NCBI GenBank assembly: GCA_023425485.1
Contig: JAFACO010000248.1
Span: 1 to 12,380, forward strand
Reading direction: 5' to 3'
From: Bacillota bacterium
Lineage (GTDB): Bacteria > Bacillota > Clostridia > Lachnospirales > Lachnospiraceae
DNA length: 12,380 nucleotides
Made by a program: the position numbers and the translations under genes. This document shows, in pieces, positions 1-6,141 of this stretch. The notes beneath the pieces are model-generated. The model worked only from the letters and a program-made list of their open reading frames with translations. It was not told the origin of the DNA and ran no database searches. Position 1 is the first letter of the stretch; each line of letters starts with the position of its first letter.

Positions 1-267
1 CCCTCATACTGAGCGATATCATTCTGCTGCTGTCTCTATTTCTTATTATTCCTATGTCACTGATGTCACTATGATTATTGGAATAGAAAGTGCTATATAA
101 TTATATGGAGATAATAAAAAAATGACACCATATGCTTTAGCTATGCTGCTCCGCCACCGTATTATTCACAAACCATTTTATATTGGCGGACTATGCCGCC
201 ATCAATGGTATGCTTAGTACTACTCGCTTCCATTGAAGCAAGTCGCTTCACTTGTCATGAATTATAA
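1..267. other. Unassigned stretch with small inverted repeats
   Basis: I see no supportable gene here. Short frames reach the left edge (one is open on the plus strand from base 2 to a stop at 101-103), but they are too short to identify. A 31-codon plus-strand frame at 122-217 has a distant GGAG but no recognisable product. Two small hairpins are visible. One has TGGCGG at 184-189 pairing with CCGCCA at 196-201; a further CCGCCA at 151-156 could pair with the same TGGCGG instead. The other has ACTCGCTTC at 222-230 opposite GAAGCAAGT at 235-243, and it pairs fully only as minus-strand RNA, through a G-U pair. This could be a decayed repeat element or the 3' side of a lost gene. Confidence 0.35.
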
Positions 268-305
268 CAAAGATAACCTGACAACATCGTGTCAGGTTAT
301 CTTTG
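268..305. promoter_or_regulatory. Perfect 16-bp inverted repeat, operator-like (site A)
   Basis: Bases 268-283 are the exact reverse complement of 290-305, around a 6-base loop (ACATCG). The core is TGACA-N6-TGTCA inside longer arms ATAACCTGACA / TGTCAGGTTAT. Neither strand has a T-run after the 3' arm, so it does not look like an intrinsic terminator. The same core recurs at 507-522 in front of the adjacent regulator remnant, which favours a protein-binding site. The minus-strand stop codon of that remnant (292-294) lies inside the repeat. Confidence 0.6.
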
Positions 306-471
306 CATATATCATATTAATTTTTTCTATTTCCTTCTGTAACCTGTTACGTATATTCTGTGGGGCTAATACTTCGACATCAGCGCCAAAGGATTCCGCC
401 AGTTCATTGGCAGTTATGGACTTTTTACCCAGCAAGATGTATACAATTTCAAAAAGTCTATTTATCTGCAT
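292..471 (-). pseudogene. WYL-family (YafY-like) regulator remnant with internal deletion
   Basis: This is a 59-codon frame with ATG at 469-471 and a GGGGGTGA ribosome site just upstream. Residues 1-29 (MQINRLFEIVYILLGKKSIT, then ANELAESFG) match the start of the HTH_11 domain of YafY/WYL regulators. Where the family continues with the recognition helix (normally VSTRTIYRDI or similar), the frame jumps to ADVEVLAPQNIRNRLQKEIE. That stretch resembles the extreme C-terminus of the same family. Full-length members have roughly 300 residues, so the recognition helix and the whole WYL sensor domain are missing and the reading frame is kept. I infer an in-frame internal deletion. The remnant is unlikely to bind DNA, although its start site survives. 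The alternative, an unrelated small protein, fits poorly because both ends match one family. Confidence 0.7.
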
Positions 472-484
472 GCTATCACCCCCG

Positions 485-528
485 ATTATATTATAACCGA
501 ATAAGCTGACAACATCATGTCAAGTTAT
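485..528 (-). promoter_or_regulatory. Operator-like palindrome (site B) overlapping promoter-like boxes
   Basis: TGACA (507-511) and TGTCA (518-522) flank six bases, with imperfect outer arms that repeat the pattern of the site at 268-305. Read on the minus strand, the palindrome contains TTGTCA (507-512), which lies 16 bases before TATAAT (485-490). A second overlapping TATAAT lies at 490-495. The position directly before the WYL remnant suggests autoregulation, which is an inference. The exact box pairing is uncertain, because the downstream TATAAT would start transcription almost inside the ribosome site. Confidence 0.5.
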
Positions 529-670
529 AAGAATAATCTGAGGAAACTATGATAATGACAGATGCCTGAAAATATGTATGTCCTAATTCAATATTAACTT
601 AATGTTAAAATGTTAGAGCATAAAAGCTAATTTCTAAAAAATATATTTCCAAATTTCTAGGAATGATATT

Positions 671-1501
671 TTATAGATTTAGAACTTTCTCTTCAGGAGA
701 CAATACTTCATTCATACTTCCTGTTCTGTATCCTAGAATATCTAATGTAACATAGGTATAACCAATTTTTCTAAATTTTTCACCAATCTTATCCATAACC
801 TCAAGACTAAAAAATTTTGCTCTTTCTTCTGGTGAAACTTCAATTCTAGCTATCTCTTCATGATGTCTTACCCTAACCTGCCTAATTCCCAAATCAAGTA
901 AAAACTGTTCTGCTTCTTCTACCATTTTAAGTTTTGGTGCAGTTATTTTATTTCCATATGGAAATCTGGAGGATAAGCATGCAAACGCTGGTTTGTCCCA
1001 TGTGGGTAGGTCTAATTCCTTGGATAGTTCTCTAACATCTTCTTTGGTTAATTTTGCTTCTTTTAGTGGGCTTATAACTTCCAGTTCTCTGGCTGCCAGC
1101 ATTCCAGGTCTATAATCGCCATCATCATCAATATTGGAACCATCAAAGACATATTCAACGCCATTTTCTTTTGCTACAGCATGTATTTTAGTGAATAGCT
1201 CTTTTTTACAATAATAACACCTGTTTTTCGGATTACTTGCAAAACCTTCAATATCGAGTTCCTCCGAAGATATGATTAAATGTTTTACTTTCATATCTTT
1301 TGCATATTTGATTGCCTCCTGCAATTCCCTTTCTGGATAAGTAGAGGAAGTAGCTGTAATTGCTATCATTTTGTCTCCTAATACTTCATGTGCTACTTTA
1401 ACCAGAAATGTACTGTCTACTCCTCCAGAAAAAGCAATCGCTGCACTGCCTCTTTTTTTCATATTGTCTTTCAATAGCTGATATTTTTCTTGTAATAACA
1501 T
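671..1501 (-). CDS. larE: LarE, ATP-dependent sulfur insertase for nickel-pincer cofactor
   Basis: LarE (276 residues) adenylates the carboxylates of pyridinium-3,5-biscarboxylate mononucleotide and converts them to thiocarboxylates in the cytoplasm. The PP-loop SGGVDS is at residues 25-30. The only cysteines are C95 and C98 (RCYYCKKELF) and C175 (PAFACLSSRF). C175 matches the sacrificial cysteine of the Lactobacillus plantarum enzyme. The additional CxxC pair is the arrangement of the [4Fe-4S]-dependent LarE described in Thermotoga maritima, so this copy is probably catalytic in sulfur transfer and not self-sacrificing. The start is supported by GGAGG four bases before the ATG. It is the last gene of a larB-larC-larE operon, 12 bases after larC. 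I see no clear terminator after it. Confidence 0.95.
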   Translation of the reverse strand: MLLQEKYQLLKDNMKKRGSAAIAFSGGVDSTFLVKVAHEVLGDKMIAITATSSTYPERELQEAIKYAKDMKVKHLIISSEELDIEGFASNPKNRCYYCKKELFTKIHAVAKENGVEYVFDGSNIDDDGDYRPGMLAARELEVISPLKEAKLTKEDVRELSKELDLPTWDKPAFACLSSRFPYGNKITAPKLKMVEEAEQFLLDLGIRQVRVRHHEEIARIEVSPEERAKFFSLEVMDKIGEKFRKIGYTYVTLDILGYRTGSMNEVLSPEEKVLNL

Positions 1502-1513
1502 ATGTCCTCCTAA

Positions 1514-2860
1514 TTAATCTGTTTTTCTACTATTTCTAATTAATTCTTTTATTTCAAGAATTGAAAGTTCTGTATTTTCTGCAATTTGTCTTAAATCTTC
1601 ATATTCCAATTTTTCTTTTTTTAATCCATACGCGGAAGATTCCTTCACTCTAATCTGACCAAAAGAACTATGGATAATCCTCTCAACTCGGTCCATAATT
1701 ATACGATTGCATCTGTATTCTCTAATGCCAATGGTTGTTGTATGGTAAAACATTAAATTTGCCATTCTTTCTCTATTTTCCTCTTTGCACAATACAGAAA
1801 ATAAAATACCAGGTCTTGATTTTTTCATACCGATTGGTGTTGTAAATACATCAAGTGCACCATTTTTAAATAATACTTCCATTGCATAACCAATTTCTTC
1901 TGCTGTCATATCATCGATATTGCAGCTTAACTCAATAATCTCATCACTTTTATTATCTATTTCTCCCATAATTGCTCGTACACAATTTGCTGCCTCAAAG
2001 TCTTTCTTGCCCATGCCATACCCAATTTTTACAATTGTCATAGATGGCATATTGGAAAACCTAGAAGCAAAGTATTTTAGAAGCGCAGCTCCTGTTGGGG
2101 TACACAGTTCTCCCTTTATATTGCCTGCATAGCAGGGGATTCCCACTAAAATATTTGCAGTTGCTGGAGCTGGTACCGGAAGAATTCCATGTGAACACTT
2201 AACCTGACCAAACCCAACATTAACTGGTGAGGAAATAATTTCATCTATTTCAAGGTCATGAATCAGCAATGCACATCCCGTAATATCTGCTATGGCATCC
2301 ATCATACCAACCTCATGAAAATGCACCTCCGATACTTTCTTTCCATGTACTTTACTTTCGGCTTCAGCAATAATTTGATAAATAGCTACTACATCTTTTT
2401 TCACTACATCCGGGATTTTTAATTTGCTTACTATTTCACTGATATCTGGCATAGAAGTATGATGGTGGGTATGTTCATGTTGTGTATGCTCATCTTGCGT
2501 ATGCCCATTGTGTATATGCTCATGGTGTGTATGCTTATGTGTATGCTTATCTTGTGTATACACATGTTGCGTATCCTCATGTTGCGTATCCTTATTCAAA
2601 GAATCGTGTTGTATAGGGTGACGATATCCATGGTGATCTATATCCTGACTATGTTCTTCTTCTCCCTTAATCAATACATTCACATGGGTTCCGGTTATGC
2701 CACATTTAATACTTTCTTCTGCACTAATCATTACATTTGGAATTCCTATCGCATTCATTTTATTCAGAAACACATTTTTGTTCGGTACTAGTTCCAGCAA
2801 AGCACTCATCAACATATCTCCTGCAATGCCCATCGAACAATCTAAATAAAGTGTTCTCAT
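1514..2860 (-). CDS. larC: LarC, nickel insertion enzyme (CTP-dependent cyclometallase)
   Basis: LarC (448 residues) inserts nickel into pyridinium-3,5-bisthiocarboxylate mononucleotide, forming the Ni-C and Ni-S bonds at the expense of CTP. The N-terminus (LYLDCSMGIAGDMLMSALLE) and the middle segments VHFHEVGMMDAIADI (179-193) and CTPTGAALL (253-261) are typical. In L. plantarum the protein is made from larC1 and larC2 by ribosomal frameshifting; here both halves lie in one frame, joining near residues 300-312. Residues 70-134 form an insert with 21 histidines, built from degenerate T-x-x-x-H units, and probably bind or store nickel. The start overlaps the larB stop as ATGA, and its ribosome site (GGAGG) lies inside the end of larB, so the two are probably translationally coupled. 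Confidence 0.95.
   Translation of the reverse strand: MRTLYLDCSMGIAGDMLMSALLELVPNKNVFLNKMNAIGIPNVMISAEESIKCGITGTHVNVLIKGEEEHSQDIDHHGYRHPIQHDSLNKDTQHEDTQHVYTQDKHTHKHTHHEHIHNGHTQDEHTQHEHTHHHTSMPDISEIVSKLKIPDVVKKDVVAIYQIIAEAESKVHGKKVSEVHFHEVGMMDAIADITGCALLIHDLEIDEIISSPVNVGFGQVKCSHGILPVPAPATANILVGIPCYAGNIKGELCTPTGAALLKYFASRFSNMPSMTIVKIGYGMGKKDFEAANCVRAIMGEIDNKSDEIIELSCNIDDMTAEEIGYAMEVLFKNGALDVFTTPIGMKKSRPGILFSVLCKEENRERMANLMFYHTTTIGIREYRCNRIIMDRVERIIHSSFGQIRVKESSAYGLKKEKLEYEDLRQIAENTELSILEIKELIRNSRKTD
2458..2652 (-). repeat. Degenerate tandem repeat encoding the LarC His-rich segment
   Basis: The DNA for LarC residues 70-134 is built from loosely repeated units, often 15 bases, that on the plus strand start GTATGCTCAT or GTATGCTTAT. 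On the coding strand they give pentapeptides such as TQDEH, TQHEH and THHEH. One unit is shortened by a codon (THKH), and the reading frame is kept throughout. Slippage within such a repeat can change the number of histidines without inactivating the gene. Confidence 0.75.
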
Positions 2861-3618
2861 TCTTTTTTTCCTCCCATATGATTAATCATACTTGCCTGAT
2901 AACCTGCTCCGAAGCCGTTATCAATATTCACGACACTCACTCCACTGGAACAAGAATTCAGCATGGAAAGAAGAGCTGATAAACCTCCAAAATTGCTACC
3001 ATATCCAATGCTGGTAGGAACTGCTATCACAGGACAGTCTGCCAAGCCACCAATAACACTTGCAAGCGCTCCTTCCATTCCTGCTATAGCTATTATAACA
3101 TTGGCACTCATAATCACATCGATTTTATTTATAAGTCTGTGTAATCCTGCTACTCCAACATCATATAATCGAACCACTTCATTTCCAAAAGCTTCTGCAG
3201 TAAGCGCTGCTTCTTCTGCAACCGGCATATCGCTGGTTCCACCTGTAGCCACTACAATTGTTCCTATTCCATTTGCTTCTGGCAAAGTTCCTACAATACC
3301 CACTTTAGATAGTTCATCGTACTGCAATTGCTGTTTTGCAGATACATATTCAGCAGCTTCTTTACTCATTCTGGTAATCAGGATTGTTTTCTCTTTTTCA
3401 ACTAACATTGCTTCCACGATTTTCAAAATTTGTTCTTTGGTTTTTCCTTGTCCATAAATTACTTCAGCTATACCCTGTCTGACTCCTCTATGAGTATCTA
3501 ATTTTGCAAATCCCATCTCTTTAAATGGTTCTATTTTTATATCTAAAATTGCCTCTTCTGGCTTTATCTCTCCAGATGCTACTTTATTTAATAATTCACT
3601 TAATTCCTTCTTATTCAT
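2857..3618 (-). CDS. larB: LarB, nicotinic acid adenine dinucleotide carboxylase/hydrolase
   Basis: LarB (253 residues) catalyses the first step of nickel-pincer nucleotide synthesis. It carboxylates C5 of the pyridinium ring of NaAD and hydrolyses the phosphoanhydride to give the biscarboxylate mononucleotide. Residues 105-245 form the PurE-like (AIR carboxylase) domain, with GIVGTLPEANGIGTIVVATG near 107-126 and TSIGYGSNFGGLSALL at 202-217. C223 (LNSCSSG) is where the L. plantarum enzyme has the cysteine that attacks the pyridinium ring. The N-terminal helical part contains DTHRGVRQGIAEVIYGQGKT, a family hallmark. AAAGGG lies five bases before the ATG. It is the first gene of the lar operon, is preceded by an unusual structured leader, and overlaps larC by four bases. 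No larA lies within the window, so the cofactor must serve LarA-family enzymes encoded elsewhere. Confidence 0.95.
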   Translation of the reverse strand: MNKKELSELLNKVASGEIKPEEAILDIKIEPFKEMGFAKLDTHRGVRQGIAEVIYGQGKTKEQILKIVEAMLVEKEKTILITRMSKEAAEYVSAKQQLQYDELSKVGIVGTLPEANGIGTIVVATGGTSDMPVAEEAALTAEAFGNEVVRLYDVGVAGLHRLINKIDVIMSANVIIAIAGMEGALASVIGGLADCPVIAVPTSIGYGSNFGGLSALLSMLNSCSSGVSVVNIDNGFGAGYQASMINHMGGKKE

Positions 3619-3733
3619 TTTTTCCCTTTCGTTAATTCTTATTTTTAACAGGAAGAAGCCATGAAAACAATACTATGTACTATTATGTCATACATAGCCA
3701 CAACACTTCGGTACTACTTATTGCCTTCATGGC
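3619..3733 (-). promoter_or_regulatory. Structured 5' leader of larB (candidate riboswitch or operator)
   Basis: Bases 3658-3733 form a 76-base element whose ends pair over 15 bp as minus-strand RNA: GCCATGAAGGCAATA with TATTGTTTTCATGGC, including two G-U pairs. Inside it, directly stacked on that helix, is a 7-bp dyad CTATGTA-N11-TACATAG (3673-3697). A single-stranded 21-base segment (3698-3718) is left on one side. The predicted transcription start from the TATGAT at 3740-3745 falls at about 3733, the first base of the helix. I recognise no known riboswitch consensus, and I see no terminator or ribosome-site sequestering stem. It could instead be an operator for a metal-dependent repressor or a small MITE-like repeat. 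Confidence 0.45.
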
Positions 3734-3739
3734 AATTTT

Positions 3740-3745
3740 ATCATA
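3740..3745 (-). promoter_or_regulatory. Possible -10 box of the larB promoter
   Basis: TATGAT on the minus strand, in an AT-rich stretch about 120 bases before larB. No good -35 hexamer sits 16-18 bases upstream, so the promoter would be weak or activator-dependent. The rest of the gap up to the ABC-F stop (3746-3898) shows no gene and no convincing terminator. Confidence 0.35.
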
Positions 3746-3898
3746 TTCAATTTTAATTTACTATTACCTGAATAATCAACTAAATTTTTTGCTGGATGAA
3801 CAACCCTAACTCTATATTTTTAACGTAATGAGAAAATGTGTGAATTCTGTGAGAAAAATAGTAGGTTTTTATGAAAGATATTTCACCCTGATTAATAG

Positions 3899-5827
3899 TT
3901 AAGCCTGACTATGCTCAAACCATTCTGTATATACCTTTTCTAGTTCCCTGCTTGCTTCCTCCTTCTCCTTAAATAATTCTTTTAGTCTTGCAAAATCAGA
4001 GCTATTTGCTTCTATCATTACCTCCAGGGATCTAATCTTTTCTTCTATCTCCTCAATGCTATTTTCGAGAAGTTCCAGCTTTCTTGTATTTTTTGATTTA
4101 GAATTCTTCGGTTCCAAAAACGAGTTGTTAGTGGAAACGGGCTTATTTAGTTTCTTGCTGTCTTGGAGTTTTTCCGCATTATTTTGTATTACTGACTGTT
4201 TCTCTTGCAACTTTTTGACTTCTTCTTGATAATAAGCATAATCTCCGTTGTATTCCTTCGTGGTCAAATTCTCTATTTCAATTATTTTATCTGCCATTTT
4301 ATCGATAAAATATCGATCATGAGATACAAATAATAGTGTACCGCTGAAATTTAACAAGGTTTCCTCCAGCACCTCTCGCGATTCTATGTCAAGATGATTG
4401 GTTGGCTCATCTAAAATTAAAAGATTAACCCCTTCAAACGTCAACGAACAAAGTTTTAGACGGCTCTTTTCTCCACCGGATAAGAATTTTATACTCTTAT
4501 TAACATCTTCATTGAAAAATAATACCTTTGCCAATTGAGATCTGGCATCTCCATAAGTAAGGTTATGAAGTCTTGAAAAATACTCTAAAACAGTTTGATC
4601 CTCATCTTTAAAATCAACCTGCTGCGGGAGATAACCGATGATAACCTGTGAGCCCAGTTTAACTGTCCCGGCATCAGGTTCTATTTCTCCCAACAGCAGC
4701 TTAAGAAGTGTCGTTTTACCACAGCCATTCTCACCTATGATACAGACACTATCCTGATAAAAGACATTGACCTTTGCATCTTTAAAAAGCAGCCGTTCTC
4801 CAAAGCTTTTCTTAAGATTAAACGCTTCGATTACTATTTTCCCGGACCTTCCTACCTCTGTTTGATTCAAACGTATCTTTCTTTTACTCAGTATTGGACG
4901 GTCTAAGACGTCAATTTTTTCAAGACGCTTTTCAATTTCTTTTGCGCGCTTATACATTACTTCACTGTCTCTCATTGCACCCCAGATACGAAAACGCTCA
5001 ATCTGCTGCTCCATCCTATCTATCTTTTTCTGTTGATTTTGATATTCCTTTTGGGCTATCAAAAATCTTCTTTCCTTTTCCGTTACAAAAAAGCTGTAAT
5101 TTCCAAGATATTCTTCGGACTGGTCATTATTTAGTTCTATTATTCTGCTAACAACATTATCTAAAAAGAATCTGTCATGGGAAATGATAAGTGCTGCTCC
5201 TTTATAGTCCTTCAGAAAGCTTTCCAGCCACATTATTGTATTTAAATCCAAGTGATTGGTGGGCTCATCCAAAAGGAGAATATCCGGTTCCTCCAGCAAA
5301 AGTTTGGCCAGAATAACCCTTGTTTTTTCACCACCGCTTAGACTGTTAAACAACATGAGCTTAAGGTCTTCCGTTATCTTAAGTCCTTCTGTTATTTTAT
5401 TAATCTTTGTCTCGAGCTCATAGCCTTCTCCTAATTCATATTGTTCCTGTAATCTGCTATACTTCAAAATGGCTTTCTCCAGCTCTTGCTCCTTAAGATA
5501 AATCATCTGCTGCTCTAGTTCATCCATTTTTGCATGCAATTCATAAATATTTTTAAATGCCATCTGTACTACATCCATAACAGTGGCTTCTTCTGCAAAT
5601 TCAGGGATTTGGTTAAGATAGCCCAGTTTACATTCCTTACGGATGCTGATGTTCCCTGCTTGATGCTCCTCCAGACCCATCAATATTTTCAAAATTGACG
5701 TCTTTCCACAGCCATTTCGCCCAATTAATCCAATGTGCTCTCCTGTTTTGATATCAAAGGAGATGTTTTCAAATATCTTATTCGCTCCATAAAACTTCAT
5801 TAAATTATCTATACTTAATTCTATCAT
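3899..5827 (-). CDS. ABC-F family ATPase, putative ribosome-protection factor
   Basis: A 642-residue soluble protein with two ABC ATPase domains and no membrane segments, as in ABC-F translation factors that act at the ribosomal E site. Domain 1 has Walker A GRNGCGKTS (36-44), signature LSGGEKTR (163-170) and Walker B LLLDEPTNHLD (184-194). Domain 2 has GENGCGKTT (365-373), LSGGEKSR (449-456) and LILDEPTNHLD (470-480). The linker at about 250-325 is charged and helical (RMEQQIERFR, then MRDSEVMYKRAKEIEKRLEK) and forms the P-site tRNA interaction arm. Residues 575-640 are a C-terminal coiled coil, as in YdiF-like members. ATG follows AAAGGA by nine bases. The attenuator-like leader suggests an antibiotic-resistance role, but sequence alone does not separate resistance ABC-Fs from housekeeping ones. 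Confidence 0.88.
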   Translation of the reverse strand: MIELSIDNLMKFYGANKIFENISFDIKTGEHIGLIGRNGCGKTSILKILMGLEEHQAGNISIRKECKLGYLNQIPEFAEEATVMDVVQMAFKNIYELHAKMDELEQQMIYLKEQELEKAILKYSRLQEQYELGEGYELETKINKITEGLKITEDLKLMLFNSLSGGEKTRVILAKLLLEEPDILLLDEPTNHLDLNTIMWLESFLKDYKGAALIISHDRFFLDNVVSRIIELNNDQSEEYLGNYSFFVTEKERRFLIAQKEYQNQQKKIDRMEQQIERFRIWGAMRDSEVMYKRAKEIEKRLEKIDVLDRPILSKRKIRLNQTEVGRSGKIVIEAFNLKKSFGERLLFKDAKVNVFYQDSVCIIGENGCGKTTLLKLLLGEIEPDAGTVKLGSQVIIGYLPQQVDFKDEDQTVLEYFSRLHNLTYGDARSQLAKVLFFNEDVNKSIKFLSGGEKSRLKLCSLTFEGVNLLILDEPTNHLDIESREVLEETLLNFSGTLLFVSHDRYFIDKMADKIIEIENLTTKEYNGDYAYYQEEVKKLQEKQSVIQNNAEKLQDSKKLNKPVSTNNSFLEPKNSKSKNTRKLELLENSIEEIEEKIRSLEVMIEANSSDFARLKELFKEKEEASRELEKVYTEWFEHSQA

Positions 5828-5853
5828 TTTTTCATTTCCTTTCGTTTATAAAC

Positions 5854-5886
5854 ACAAAAAAACCCAAAGCCAATAAGCCTTGGGTT
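5854..5886 (-). terminator. Intrinsic terminator within the ABC-F leader (attenuator)
   Basis: On the minus strand AACCCAAGGC, loop TTATTG, then GCTTTGGGTT form a 10-bp stem with one G-U pair (5861-5886), followed by a run of T. It ends only 27 bases before the ABC-F start codon and lies downstream of the strong promoter at 6073-6101, so it would stop that transcript before the gene. It is therefore more likely a conditional attenuator than the end of an upstream gene. Confidence 0.85.
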
Positions 5887-5910
5887 CCATTCATCAATGT
5901 TATTATACTA

Positions 5911-6039
5911 TCATGAATTTTCCAATTTTCTTATATGGTTTTTATCAAAGCTATTAATTTTAGACGCACTTATCCCGTTATTCGGTAAAATTGCGATCAT
6001 TATAGCTTCAAATTTAATCCATCTAAGTGTTGTATTCAT
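5911..6039 (-). CDS. Candidate 42-residue leader peptide upstream of ABC-F
   Basis: The frame starts with ATG at 6037-6039, preceded nine bases upstream by AGGA, and begins about 27 bases after the predicted transcription start. It ends with TGA at 5911-5913, about 25 bases before the terminator stem. The peptide starts MNTTLRWIKF and ends HIRKLENS; it has no recognisable domain or signal. The stop overlaps ATTCAT (5913-5918), which can pair with ATGAAT at 5889-5894 next to the terminator, so ribosome position could influence folding. A 3-codon frame (ATG ATA GTA TAA) overlaps its stop and could be an alternative. Translation is inferred, not shown. Confidence 0.5.
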   Translation of the reverse strand: MNTTLRWIKFEAIMIAILPNNGISASKINSFDKNHIRKLENS

Positions 6040-6072
6040 GAGTTACCATCCTAAATTTATTCTCTGTTATAA

Positions 6073-6101
6073 ATTATAAGTAATAAAATGTATTTCGTCA
6101 A
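6073..6101 (-). promoter_or_regulatory. Strong sigma-A promoter for the ABC-F leader transcript
   Basis: TTGACG (6096-6101), an exact 17-base spacer and TATAAT (6073-6078) on the minus strand differ from the sigma-A consensus at only one position. Predicted transcription start is near 6066, giving a leader of about 240 bases before the ABC-F gene. It lies just after the stop of the SRPBCC gene, with no terminator between them. Confidence 0.85.
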
Positions 6102-6141
6102 GAATCTTTTGGTGCCCTCTTACTTCAATGTTATTAGATTT

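Noticed and set aside
122..217. Plus-strand 31-codon frame with a GGAG 11 bases upstream
   Set aside because: Spacing is long, no promoter is evident, and the frame runs through hairpin arms; too weak to call a gene.
233..496. Plus-strand open frame of 87 codons across the regulator remnant
   Set aside because: It lies opposite the WYL remnant, which explains the sequence on the minus strand; there is no ribosome site and no recognisable domain.
2458..2600. Short-period repeats considered as a CRISPR-like array
   Set aside because: The units are about 15 bases, contiguous and in frame within larC; there are no spacers.
2459..2791. Plus-strand open frame of 110 codons rich in Met, Leu and Cys
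   Set aside because: It is the complement of the LarC His-rich repeat; the repeated composition produces the open frame.
3658..3733. Known NiCo riboswitch upstream of larB
   Set aside because: The helix layout and conserved G-rich joining segments of that class are not seen; the element is reported as unassigned.
3839..3898. Possible terminator after the ABC-F gene
   Set aside because: Only a 5-bp stem (TGAAA-TATC-TTTCA) without a proper adjoining T-run is visible.
5894..6136. 12-base direct repeat TAATAACATTGA (minus strand) at 5894-5905 and 6125-6136
   Set aside because: AT-rich and short; could arise by chance, and neither copy sits at an equivalent promoter position.
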